A stretch of DNA of 46,325 nt from Crateriforma sp964453205 (lineage in GTDB: Bacteria; Planctomycetota; Planctomycetia; Pirellulales; Pirellulaceae): NCBI GenBank assembly GCA_964453205.1, contig CAYVRC010000024.1:1-46325 (forward strand), in the 5' to 3' direction. The notes under the pieces were generated by a model. The model had not been told where the DNA came from and made no database searches. It saw nothing but the letters and a program-made list of their open reading frames with translations. Numbering within the stretch: the first letter of the stretch is position 1; every line of letters starts with the position of its first letter. Positions 34,510 to 42,283 of the stretch are shown one piece after another. The position numbers and the translations under genes are program-made.

Positions 34510-36532
34510 GGAAACGGAGGATGCCTTTTGTCGTACGGAGGATGCCGTTTGGGATGCCGCCTTGGATGAATTGTTCGCCGAGGCTTCCTGGGCTCTTTTC
34601 ACGTCCGGGCAAGCCGACGCGGCGTCCCTGGCCTCGGCTCGGTTGGCGATTCAAACCGCCCGTCGATTGCTTCGGCAATCGCCGACGTCTTTGGAATCGA
34701 GATTGCTAATCGCAGCGGACCAGCTTCGTGTCAATCAGGCGGTTCGGGCGATCGTCTCGTTGCAAGACGCCCCGGAGGCGATCATCGAATCGGCCCTGGC
34801 GCAGCGTCTGCTGGGACACGCGTTTCGATTGACGAAGGATCTGGAGACCGCCGACCGTCATTTTCGCGCGTCGGCAAGGCTTCAGCCTTGGCACCCCGAT
34901 CCGTGGTACGGTCGCGGAAAGATCGCGGAGCTTCGCGGGACGCCCGATCGCGCCATTTCGTTCTACGAGCGCGGTGCGTTTTTCGAAGAACGCGGGCACG
35001 CGTGCGTCTTGTCGTTGGTCCGTTTGTATCTGGATCGTCAGGAAGTACGCCACGCCATCGCGGCGGTGCGGCCCGCCTTGGCGCGGTCCACTCGCTCGGC
35101 GGTCTTGAACGAAACCTACGCCTCCTTGTTGTTGCGGCGGGCCGCTCGCTTGCGCCGCCGGCGGCAAATCGATGCCGCTGTTCGTTCGGCGGACGAAGCA
35201 TTGCAACACCTGCGGACGGCCGCGGAAGTCGCCCCGACGACGGAACGATTCACTCGCATCGGCACCGGCGAACTGCGACGCGAGCGATTTCCCGAAGCAC
35301 GGCGGGCATTCGAATCGGCACTGCGGTTGAATCCGTTGCACCGCCCGGCGCTCGCCCGGTTGGCCGGCTTGAACGTCGACGAAGGTGACATTCAACTGGC
35401 GAAATCACAGTTCCAATCGTTGATCGAATCAGGCGATGCGTCGGCGCTCGCCCATTTTCGCAACTCTCGCATCTCCCGCTTCTGCCCCTGCGACGATACC
35501 GATCGCTACATCGGATCGCTGCGGCAACAATTGAACCAAGCGTCGCTTGGAAATTCGGCACGGGTGCAGATTTTGTTCACGCTGGCCAAGGTCCTCGACG
35601 ACTGCGGATGTTTCGACGAAGCCTGGGTGGCGTACCATCACGCGAATCAACTGAAACTCGGGCGGCGATCGCATGGCGAGGATGCCGGACGCATGAAACG
35701 TTTCGTCGCCGATCAGATCGCTACGATCGACCGGGATTTCTTTGATCGTTTCCGGGGCTGCGGTGATCCGTCAACCATGCCCATTTTCATCGTGGGGATG
35801 CCGCGATCCGGGACGACACTGACCGAACAGATCCTCAGTTGCCACGACGACGTTTCCGGTGCCGGGGAACTCAAGCACGTCGAGAGGTTGCGTTGCCGCC
35901 TGTTTCGCAGTTGGCAGCAACGCTTGCTCGATCGCGACGGATGTGTTTATCCGTTCTCCGACCTTCGCTATCCGCTCGCGTTGCAAGTCGCCGAGCCCGA
36001 CGATTTCCGATGGTACGCCGGTGAGTATCTCGATCGCCTGCAAACGCATCGACAAGCTTCGAATCATGTCACCGACAAGATGCCGACCAACTTCAATCAC
36101 TTGGGACTGATCGCCGTCTGCTTTCCCGGTGCCACGATCATCCACTGTCGCCGAGACCCGATGGACGTGTTGGTCTCCGCATTCTGTCAAAATCTGACGC
36201 CGCCTTTTTGTGATCCGGATCTGTTGGCGGACTACTACATCCAATACCGACGGCTGATGGATCATTGGACGCGCGTCTTGCCGCTGCGAATCATCGATGT
36301 CGACTACGAGACTCTCGTTCGTTCCCCCGAGGCGTCGACTCGGCAACTGATCGGTGACTGCGGCCTGCCGTGGCAAGAGGCCTGTCTGCGTTTCGATCAG
36401 AATCGCCGGGCCGTTCATACGCCCAGCAAGTACCAGGTCCGCCAGCCGATGTATTCGACCTCGATCGGCAAGTGGCATCGTTTCGGCCGACAACTGCAAC
36501 CGATCGCCGACAAGCTGGCAGCGTACCGATAG
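34487..36532 (+). CDS. TPR-containing sulfotransferase
   Basis: A 681-residue cytoplasmic protein; the ATG at 34487 overlaps the end of the upstream gene by 23 bases, implying coupling. The N-terminal 400 residues are TPR-like helices (ESALAQRLLGHAFRLTKDLE, RRAFESALRLNPLHRPALAR). The sulfotransferase domain begins near residue 431: IFIVGMPRSGTTLTEQIL is the 5'-phosphosulfate loop that binds PAPS (P439-T444), and CFPGATIIHCRRDPMDVLVS is the 3'-phosphate site. VTDKMPTNFNHLGLIAV and later YETLVRSPEASTRQLI are typical of the Sulfotransfer_3 group. It transfers sulfate from PAPS to an unknown acceptor. The adjacent Tyr/acidic tail is a candidate acceptor, an inference. Confidence 0.9.
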   Translation: MNTIPRPRETEDAFCRTEDAVWDAALDELFAEASWALFTSGQADAASLASARLAIQTARRLLRQSPTSLESRLLIAADQLRVNQAVRAIVSLQDAPEAIIESALAQRLLGHAFRLTKDLETADRHFRASARLQPWHPDPWYGRGKIAELRGTPDRAISFYERGAFFEERGHACVLSLVRLYLDRQEVRHAIAAVRPALARSTRSAVLNETYASLLLRRAARLRRRRQIDAAVRSADEALQHLRTAAEVAPTTERFTRIGTGELRRERFPEARRAFESALRLNPLHRPALARLAGLNVDEGDIQLAKSQFQSLIESGDASALAHFRNSRISRFCPCDDTDRYIGSLRQQLNQASLGNSARVQILFTLAKVLDDCGCFDEAWVAYHHANQLKLGRRSHGEDAGRMKRFVADQIATIDRDFFDRFRGCGDPSTMPIFIVGMPRSGTTLTEQILSCHDDVSGAGELKHVERLRCRLFRSWQQRLLDRDGCVYPFSDLRYPLALQVAEPDDFRWYAGEYLDRLQTHRQASNHVTDKMPTNFNHLGLIAVCFPGATIIHCRRDPMDVLVSAFCQNLTPPFCDPDLLADYYIQYRRLMDHWTRVLPLRIIDVDYETLVRSPEASTRQLIGDCGLPWQEACLRFDQNRRAVHTPSKYQVRQPMYSTSIGKWHRFGRQLQPIADKLAAYR

Positions 36533-36536
36533 GAAC

Positions 36537-36580
36537 GAAAAAAGGCCGTGACCGAGAACTCGTCTCGACCACGGCCTTTC
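36537..36580 (-). terminator. Terminator between sulfotransferase and YugP genes
   Basis: AAAGGCCGTG (36541-36550) and CACGGCCTTT (36570-36579) are exact complements, with an inner CGAGA/TCTCG pair. On the minus strand the stem ends in six T's, a good terminator for the YugP gene. On the plus strand only three T's follow, so it may work weakly for the sulfotransferase operon. Confidence 0.88.
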
Positions 36581-36612
36581 GGACAGGGTTTTGGTTCCGG
36601 CCGTCGAGCGGA

Positions 36613-37284
36613 TCAGTCACGGCGTCCCAGCAGAATGAACAAGTAGTAAGCCAGCGTCATCACCGACTGGAGCGTCGCGGCGACATAGGTCAACGCCGCG
36701 GCGTTGAGCACCTTGGACACGTAAGGCAGTTCCATCTCCGCGATCAAATGCTGATCAACCAGTTGTCTTTTGGCGCGCGCACTCGCGTCGAACTCGACCG
36801 GCAGGTTGACCAACTGAAAGAACACGACGCCGGCGAACAGGATCACGCCGACCCAGGCCAACGCCGCGATGTTCAGCCAGATCCCGCCGATCAGCATCCA
36901 CATCCCCGCTCCGCTGCCGAAATTCGCCGCCGGCACGGCCAGGTTCCGAATCACGAGCGGGGCGTACTGCCGCGCGTCCTGGAAAGCGTGGCCGGCTTCG
37001 TGGCAGGCGACGCCCAGGGCCGCCATGTTGCGGCCGTTGTACACGTCGCTGGAAAGACGGACGACCTTGGCACCCGGATCATAATGATCGCTCAGCTGGC
37101 CCGGCACCATTTCGATCGGCACGCCCTGCAATCCTCCCGAGTCCAGCATCCGCCGCGCCGCCTCGGCGCCCGACATCCGCGCCGGAATCTCGCTCATGCT
37201 GCTGAAGTTCGATTTCACCTTCCACTGGGCGTACAAGCCCAACAGAAAAGGCGGAATCACGAACAAAAAATAGGTCATCCACAT
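36613..37284 (-). CDS. YugP-type membrane zinc metallopeptidase
   Basis: A 223-residue integral membrane protein of the Zn_peptidase_2 (YugP) family. It opens with a membrane segment (MTYFLFVIPPFLLGLYAQW), then SGAEAARRMLDSGGLQGVPI, YDPGAKVVRLSSDVYNGRNM, and the zinc site ALGVACHEAGHAFQ with HEAGH. Two hydrophobic segments follow (GAGMWMLIGGIWLNIAALAW and VGVILFAGVVFFQLVN), then LPVEFDASARAKRQL carrying the third ligand region, and a final segment near TLQSVMTLAYYLFIL. All of the active-site parts are present. Its substrate is unknown. It ends at a strong terminator. Confidence 0.92.
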   Translation of the reverse strand: MWMTYFLFVIPPFLLGLYAQWKVKSNFSSMSEIPARMSGAEAARRMLDSGGLQGVPIEMVPGQLSDHYDPGAKVVRLSSDVYNGRNMAALGVACHEAGHAFQDARQYAPLVIRNLAVPAANFGSGAGMWMLIGGIWLNIAALAWVGVILFAGVVFFQLVNLPVEFDASARAKRQLVDQHLIAEMELPYVSKVLNAAALTYVAATLQSVMTLAYYLFILLGRRD

Positions 37285-37451
37285 CGAAGGTAATTCCTGT
37301 CAACCAAAAGGGTTTCGGCGACCGCCAAATCGGCAGACGCTGAAGTATACGCGTCCTACAAGGCAATCGTCGGGCCAAAATAACTCTAACAGGCAAAGTC
37401 GACGGACGCGTCGCGTGTTTTCGGATTATTCGCCCGACCGAAACGAGTATT

Positions 37452-37470
37452 GCATAGGTTTTTTCTATGC
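37452..37470. repeat. AT-rich hairpin upstream of a sigma-70 gene
   Basis: GCATAG (37452-37457) and CTATGC (37465-37470) flank a 7-base mostly T loop. The surrounding 37440-37500 is clearly poorer in GC than the rest of the window and is a likely promoter zone. No hexamers could be assigned with confidence. Confidence 0.4.
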
Positions 37471-37567
37471 CTTGGCGTATTCCATTCTATTTGCCGAACA
37501 GGCAAGGTGGCGCTACCCTGTGGTCTCGATGCCCCACGCCGACCTCCCCTGCCAGACGAGGCTATTC

Positions 37568-38422
37568 ATGGTCAACGCGACTGTCCCGCAAAAATCGCCC
37601 CACTCCAAGGATCTGGCGCGGGTGACCGCGACGGACTGTATTTACGAGGACGCCTTCGCGGAGAACAACTTTCTGAGGAAGTTAGGGCGTTTTCCCGCGG
37701 GCCCGAACCATCGTCGGCGGTCACCTCCGGACGGAACGCCGGCCTACATGGCCCACCTTTGGCAACGGCCGCTCCTGACGGCGGCTCAGGAGATGTATCT
37801 GTTTCGCCGATTCAATTACGCGCGATACCGAGCCGGGAGGGCGGAGCGATCCAGGGATGCGACGAAGTGGTGTCGGGAAGCCGATCAAGCCAGAAATCAC
37901 TTGGTCGAGGCGAATTTGCGGCTGGTCGTTTCGCTGGCCCGACGTTACGCCCAACGCGAAGCGAATCAGTTCGAGGAATGGGTGGCCATCGGGAACGACG
38001 CGTTGATCCGCGCGGTCGAACTTTTCGATCATCGCCGCGGATTTCGCTTTAGCACCTACGCGTATCGTGCCGTTCAACGGTCGATCTTCAGCGCCCTCCG
38101 CCGCGAACAACGGGCGGCCCGTGATCACGGATGTGAAAATCCTGATCAACTGGACCGCATCGAGAAAGATGCATCGGAATCGATTTGGCAGGAGTTGAAA
38201 GCGGCCGAGGCCAAGGTCGTCGCCGATGAGATGCTCGCCCTTTTGGACGATCGAGAGCGTCAAATCGTGATGGCCCGCTTTGGCATCCGTCGCAGCCAGC
38301 AGGGGGCTTCCTTTTCTTTGATTGCCAACGAAGTCGGGCTGAGCACGACGAGAGTGCTGCAACTGTTCAATCAGATCAAACAGAAGCTCCGCGAAACGGT
38401 GCGTCGTCCTCGGACAGCCTAG
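37568..38422 (+). CDS. Reduced sigma-70 family RNA polymerase sigma factor
   Basis: A 284-residue sigma factor. I choose the ATG at 37568 because GAGG lies six bases upstream; the frame is open to a GTG at 37415, but the added residues look non-coding. A region 1.2-like block appears at LLTAAQEMYLFRRFNYARYR. Region 2 is clear (NHLVEANLRLVVSLARRYAQ, NDALIRAVELFDHRRGFRFS, TYAYRAVQRSIFSALRREQ). Region 4 is DDRERQIVMARFGIRRSQQG, then LIANEVGLSTTRVLQLFNQI. Only about 45 residues separate regions 2 and 4, so region 3 is short or absent. It resembles alternative sigma factors found only in planctomycetes; the regulon is unknown. Confidence 0.88.
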   Translation: MVNATVPQKSPHSKDLARVTATDCIYEDAFAENNFLRKLGRFPAGPNHRRRSPPDGTPAYMAHLWQRPLLTAAQEMYLFRRFNYARYRAGRAERSRDATKWCREADQARNHLVEANLRLVVSLARRYAQREANQFEEWVAIGNDALIRAVELFDHRRGFRFSTYAYRAVQRSIFSALRREQRAARDHGCENPDQLDRIEKDASESIWQELKAAEAKVVADEMLALLDDRERQIVMARFGIRRSQQGASFSLIANEVGLSTTRVLQLFNQIKQKLRETVRRPRTA

Positions 38423-38497
38423 ACGATTGACGCCTTCGGCCGATCCTCCTCTGCCGCCGACCGAGACGGAGCGACGAATAAAATTGGACGCGACGCG

Positions 38498-41400
38498 TCA
38501 GTCACGCGAACCCGGAGTCACATCGAGGCTGACTTGCTCGTCGCCGCGGACGACTTTGATTTCGATTTCTTCGCCGATTTTTAGTGCTTCGATCGCGTAA
38601 GTGTAGTCGTACAAGTTTTCGATCTTTTTGCCGGCCACTTCGATGATGACGTCGCCGCCTTTCAAGCCGGCTTTCGCGGCGGGGCCTTCCGCGGCAACAC
38701 CGCTCAGCTTGACGCCTTTGATGTCGCCCGAAGCGTAGTCGGGGATCGTGCCCAGGTACGCCGTCAGCCTGGCTCGCGGCGCGTCCTCGGGCTGCTCGCC
38801 CTCGTCCAGTTCGAACGCGGGAGTTTCATCGGCCACCAGGTAGCCGCGGGCGAGCAAGCCGAACAGGTTGGCGGTCTGAGCGATGCCTTCGTAGTTCAGT
38901 TTGTCCGCTGTGTCACGCGGCGTGTGGTAATCCTCGTGCGCCCCGGTAAAGCCTGACAGGATCGGAACACCCCGACCGACAAAGGCGGACGCGTCGGTGG
39001 GCAATCGGGTGCTGGTCGGGTCCAATTTGAGCGACAAGCCCACCGGCACGTTTCGTCGCTGGACTTCGGCTTCGAAGCCGGGCGAGGATCCGATGCCCTG
39101 AATCACCAAGCTCTCGCGAAGCCGACCGACCATGTCCAGGTTCAAGTAAACGGCGATGCGATCGGTCAAAGGTTCGGCGTCGGGACTGGCGCCGTGGGCG
39201 TGAGCGATGGCGACGGCGTCCGCATCGTCGTCGCCGTGGGTTTTCGCATCGGGCCCGTGGTGGGCTTCGCCGTGGGCATGCGAGTGAGCGGCCGGTCGCG
39301 GATAGATCTCGTCGAACCGGCTGACGAACGCCTGCGAGCCGAATAGCCCGAGTTCTTCACCGCTCCAGGCCGCGATCAATAAGTCCCGCTTCGCCGGCAA
39401 CTTGCCCGCGCGTTTTTGGGCGGCCAAGTACTGCGCGACTTCCAACATCGCCGCGACGCCGCTGGCGTTGTCATCGGCCCCGACGTGAATCTTTTCCTGT
39501 TCGTCGTCGCGGGCCAAGCTGTTGCCACCGGCACCGCGACCCAAATGGTCGATGTGCGCGCCCAAGATCACGACGGGCTCGGATCCGGCAGAGGCATCGG
39601 CGGCGGGCAGCCGAGCGATCACGTTGCGACCGGTCCCGGTCTTGCGATCAATATTGATCGTCGCACCGACCTTGACGCCGGTCAGAACGAATCCCATCTG
39701 GATCGATCCGTCGTCGAGTCCCTTTTGAACGTCGGCCAAGTTTTTGCCAGCCGTCTGGAACCATCGTTCGGCCACCTCGTTGACGACACTGACGACGCCG
39801 ATGCTAACGCCTGCACCGGAGGACGTGCTGTCGAAGCGGATCAGTTCTCGCTTGACCTGACTGGTCGGCCCGGCGACGAAAATGATGCCCTTGGCACCGC
39901 GATCCCGGGCCACCGCGGCTTTTCGTTGCGGGGCGCTGTACCGGGCCAGCTGCTGACGTTTGTCCGGCGTGATGTCTTGCGGCAGGTCGCGGAGCACGAC
40001 GACCCATTTATCTTGGACGTCCAAATGAACGTAGCTGTCGTACTCCTCGACCTCGTCGCCGCCGGGTACAACCATGCCGTAGCCAGCGAAAACGACTTCA
40101 CCTTCGTCGATGCGACCGGTCGTGGAGAAAGCGAGCGGGGTCCAGTCGCTGCCGAGTTCCAAGTCAGCTCCGCCGGCGGTCAACTCGTTCGGGTCGGTCA
40201 AGCTGGAACCGGCGGGGAATTCGAAATTCTGAAAGAAAGTGCCTTCTTCGCCGGCCGGTTCCAGGCCCAAGCTTTCCAGATAGGCTGCCACGTAAGCGGT
40301 CGCCTTGCGTTCTCCCGCGGTGCCCGTCAGTCGTCCGCCGAGTTCGGGGCGGGTCAGATAATCGACGTGACGGCCGGTGTCCCCGGGGCGAAAGTCCTGC
40401 GCCGTTGCCGCGATGGACTCCTCGGCCGCTTTCACGTCGTCGACGAATTCGCCGGTCGCGGCGGAATCGCCGACCGCCGCATCCAAGCCCAACAGACGCC
40501 TCGCTTCGGCATCGTTCCAATCGGCCAAGAAGATTTGAGACTGCTCTTTCGGCGTCCGTGTGCTGGTCCAAGACAACTGATCGCCGCCGGGCAAGAACAC
40601 CGGCAACCCGTCAAAACCGTCGGTGTAGGTCACGCGGATCGGCTGGCCCTGGCCGTCGGCACGCACCAGATAAAGCTCGAAATTCCCGAAGCCGTGTTTG
40701 TTCGTCGTGAAAATCAGGTAATCGCCGCTGGGGTGAAAAAAGGGAGCCCAAGACATCGCCCCGAGATCGGTCAGCCGGCTGGCTTCGGTGCCGTCGGTCT
40801 TCATCGTGTAGACCTCCGCGGTCGCGCCGTCTTGCGAAAAACGACGCCAACAAATCCGTCGGCCGTCGGGCGAGAAAAACGGGCCGCCGTCATAACCGGG
40901 AACGTCCGTCAGTTGCCGAACGTTCGTTCCGTCGGCGTCCATGATGTACAAGTCCATCATGAATGCCGGATCGACCTCGAACAGCTTTTCTTCCCGCTCG
41001 GTCAGCTTTTCTTGGTAGGCGGCGCGGTTGGACGCGAACACGATTTGTTCCCCGTCCGGGCTGTAGCTGGCTTCGGCGTCGTAGCCCACGGCGTCGGTCA
41101 GACGAGTCAGTGCACCGGAGGACTGATCCCAGCGGAACAGGTCGTAGTGCTTGTCGTAGTCCCAGGAGTAACGGCGTTGTTCGCCGCTGGCGCGAAGCTC
41201 CAATTCCGCTTCCTGCTTCTCTCTTGCCCCCGGGTCGTGATGCGTGCTGGCGAACAAGATGCGATCGCCATCGGGATGAATCCACGCGCAGGTGGTTTTG
41301 CCGGTCCCGGGCGAGATTCTTTCCACGTCGCCGGTTTCCAAATCGGTCACGTAGATTTGATAAAACGGATTCGACGGATCGCGTTCGCTTTGAAACACCA

Positions 41401-41614
41401 TCCGCGTGCCTTCGCTGTCGAAATAGCCTTCCCCGGCACGTCGACCGGCGAAGGTGATCTGGCGGATCGAGGTCAGCAGATTCGATTCTTGTTCGGCAAC
41501 GGTCTCGGCCGTCGCTTCGCCCGCCTGAGCGACGTCGGCGTCTTGACAGGTTGCCCGGCCGGAAAGAAACGTTGAAGCGGCCAGCAGGCAGAAAAACGAA
41601 GTCGAATATTTCAT
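38498..41614 (-). CDS. Large secreted M28 peptidase with beta-propeller, PA-like and PDZ domains
   Basis: A 1038-residue exported protein. Residues 1-24 are a signal peptide. Residues 50-365 form a TolB-like propeller (EASYSPDGEQIVFASN, GGPFFSPDGRRICWRR, repeated SPDG motifs). A PA-like insert follows (VFAGYGMVVPGGDEVEEYDS). The M28 zinc domain has all five ligand blocks: GAHIDHLGRGAG (H687), HVGADDNASGVAAMLE, AAWSGEELGLFGS, NLDMVGR and HEDYHTPRDTADK. Residues about 774-808, between the third and fourth blocks, form an insert with eight His. A PDZ domain closes the chain (GPAAKAGLKGGDVIIEVAGK). A zinc aminopeptidase or carboxypeptidase acting outside the cytoplasm is likely. Confidence 0.92.
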   Translation of the reverse strand: MKYSTSFFCLLAASTFLSGRATCQDADVAQAGEATAETVAEQESNLLTSIRQITFAGRRAGEGYFDSEGTRMVFQSERDPSNPFYQIYVTDLETGDVERISPGTGKTTCAWIHPDGDRILFASTHHDPGAREKQEAELELRASGEQRRYSWDYDKHYDLFRWDQSSGALTRLTDAVGYDAEASYSPDGEQIVFASNRAAYQEKLTEREEKLFEVDPAFMMDLYIMDADGTNVRQLTDVPGYDGGPFFSPDGRRICWRRFSQDGATAEVYTMKTDGTEASRLTDLGAMSWAPFFHPSGDYLIFTTNKHGFGNFELYLVRADGQGQPIRVTYTDGFDGLPVFLPGGDQLSWTSTRTPKEQSQIFLADWNDAEARRLLGLDAAVGDSAATGEFVDDVKAAEESIAATAQDFRPGDTGRHVDYLTRPELGGRLTGTAGERKATAYVAAYLESLGLEPAGEEGTFFQNFEFPAGSSLTDPNELTAGGADLELGSDWTPLAFSTTGRIDEGEVVFAGYGMVVPGGDEVEEYDSYVHLDVQDKWVVVLRDLPQDITPDKRQQLARYSAPQRKAAVARDRGAKGIIFVAGPTSQVKRELIRFDSTSSGAGVSIGVVSVVNEVAERWFQTAGKNLADVQKGLDDGSIQMGFVLTGVKVGATINIDRKTGTGRNVIARLPAADASAGSEPVVILGAHIDHLGRGAGGNSLARDDEQEKIHVGADDNASGVAAMLEVAQYLAAQKRAGKLPAKRDLLIAAWSGEELGLFGSQAFVSRFDEIYPRPAAHSHAHGEAHHGPDAKTHGDDDADAVAIAHAHGASPDAEPLTDRIAVYLNLDMVGRLRESLVIQGIGSSPGFEAEVQRRNVPVGLSLKLDPTSTRLPTDASAFVGRGVPILSGFTGAHEDYHTPRDTADKLNYEGIAQTANLFGLLARGYLVADETPAFELDEGEQPEDAPRARLTAYLGTIPDYASGDIKGVKLSGVAAEGPAAKAGLKGGDVIIEVAGKKIENLYDYTYAIEALKIGEEIEIKVVRGDEQVSLDVTPGSRD

Positions 41615-41731
41615 GGATCAGTTAACATCAAGCGAAAGGAAGTTGTCGCATTTTAAATCGATCAGACCGGCCGATTTCCGTCGCCCGCCGGACCGGTGCG
41701 GGGCCCCTCGGGATTCGACTCGGAAGCGATG

Positions 41732-41751
41732 CCGCGGCGACGTCGCCGCGG
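41732..41751. repeat. Perfect 20-bp palindrome
   Basis: CCGCGGCGAC is followed directly by its reverse complement GTCGCCGCGG. It lies four bases beyond the stop of the small unknown gene (minus strand). T's follow it only on the plus strand, where no gene ends. A hairpin at the gene's 3' end or a protein-binding site are both possible. Confidence 0.7.
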
Positions 41752-41754
41752 TTT

Positions 41755-42234
41755 TTACTTGGCCTTTTGGGCTTTGTCTTCCAGAAGACCGTAGCTTCCC
41801 CGCAGGCAGATCATGTCTTCGCTCCAACGGGTGAACAAGCTGCGGCGTTCTGATTCCTCCCGAAAAACACGCGCCTTGCTGATCTTCTTACGATTGTCTT
41901 CGCGAATCAGCCCGAACAGTTCGTGATATTCGGGGCTTTCCAGGCCCGTTTGCTTCTCCTCGTCCGGGTCACCCGCCGAGGTCTCGGCCTCGGATCGTGG
42001 ACTCCGCGGCGGTGGAATCGAATCGACCCGTCCGTTCACCCGTGCCGTGGCGTCGAATCGGTAAATCTGCTGCCAACCGGGTCGCTGCACCGCCACCAGG
42101 CGGACGCCACGAAGCTTGGCGGTGCCGCCGAAGTAGCCGTTGTCGGTGAGATGTCGGCGAATCGACTGCTCCATTTCATGATCACCGCACCAGTCGTCCC
42201 ATTTCCGGCGAAGATGTTTCAACAGTGCGATCAT
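41755..42234 (-). CDS. Unknown protein
   Basis: A 159-residue protein I do not recognise. I start it at 42234 (MIALLKHLRRKWDDW), which leaves a 49-base gap after the DUF3500 gene; the frame runs further upstream but would overlap that gene. It is soluble, with no signal peptide or membrane segment. The first half looks folded (NGYFGGTAKLRGVRLVAVQR, then PGWQQIYRFDATARV); a Pro/Ser/Glu-rich linker follows (about residues 72-100); the end is charged helix (IREDNRKKISKARVFREESE). It is transcribed with DUF3500 and perhaps the M28 gene. Confidence 0.6.
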   Translation of the reverse strand: MIALLKHLRRKWDDWCGDHEMEQSIRRHLTDNGYFGGTAKLRGVRLVAVQRPGWQQIYRFDATARVNGRVDSIPPPRSPRSEAETSAGDPDEEKQTGLESPEYHELFGLIREDNRKKISKARVFREESERRSLFTRWSEDMICLRGSYGLLEDKAQKAK

Positions 42235-42283
42235 GTCGGCCCTGGGGATAAAGCGAGGAAACCGGAGTGGTTTCCGCGTGCCA

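Noticed and set aside
37405..37413. GACGCGTCG upstream of the second sigma gene as a further copy of the ECF motif
   Set aside because: It shares only these nine bases with 28030-28038; the TTTGTGGTCTTC block is absent at the right spacing.
37415..37567. N-terminal extension of the sigma-70 factor from a GTG at 37415
   Set aside because: The extra residues come from the AT-rich upstream zone and match no sigma region; the ATG at 37568 has a good ribosome-binding site.
39416..41575. Long open frame (719 codons) on the plus strand opposite the M28 gene
   Set aside because: It is the antisense shadow of a high-GC gene with biased third positions; its translation has no recognisable domain while the minus strand has a full M28 protein.
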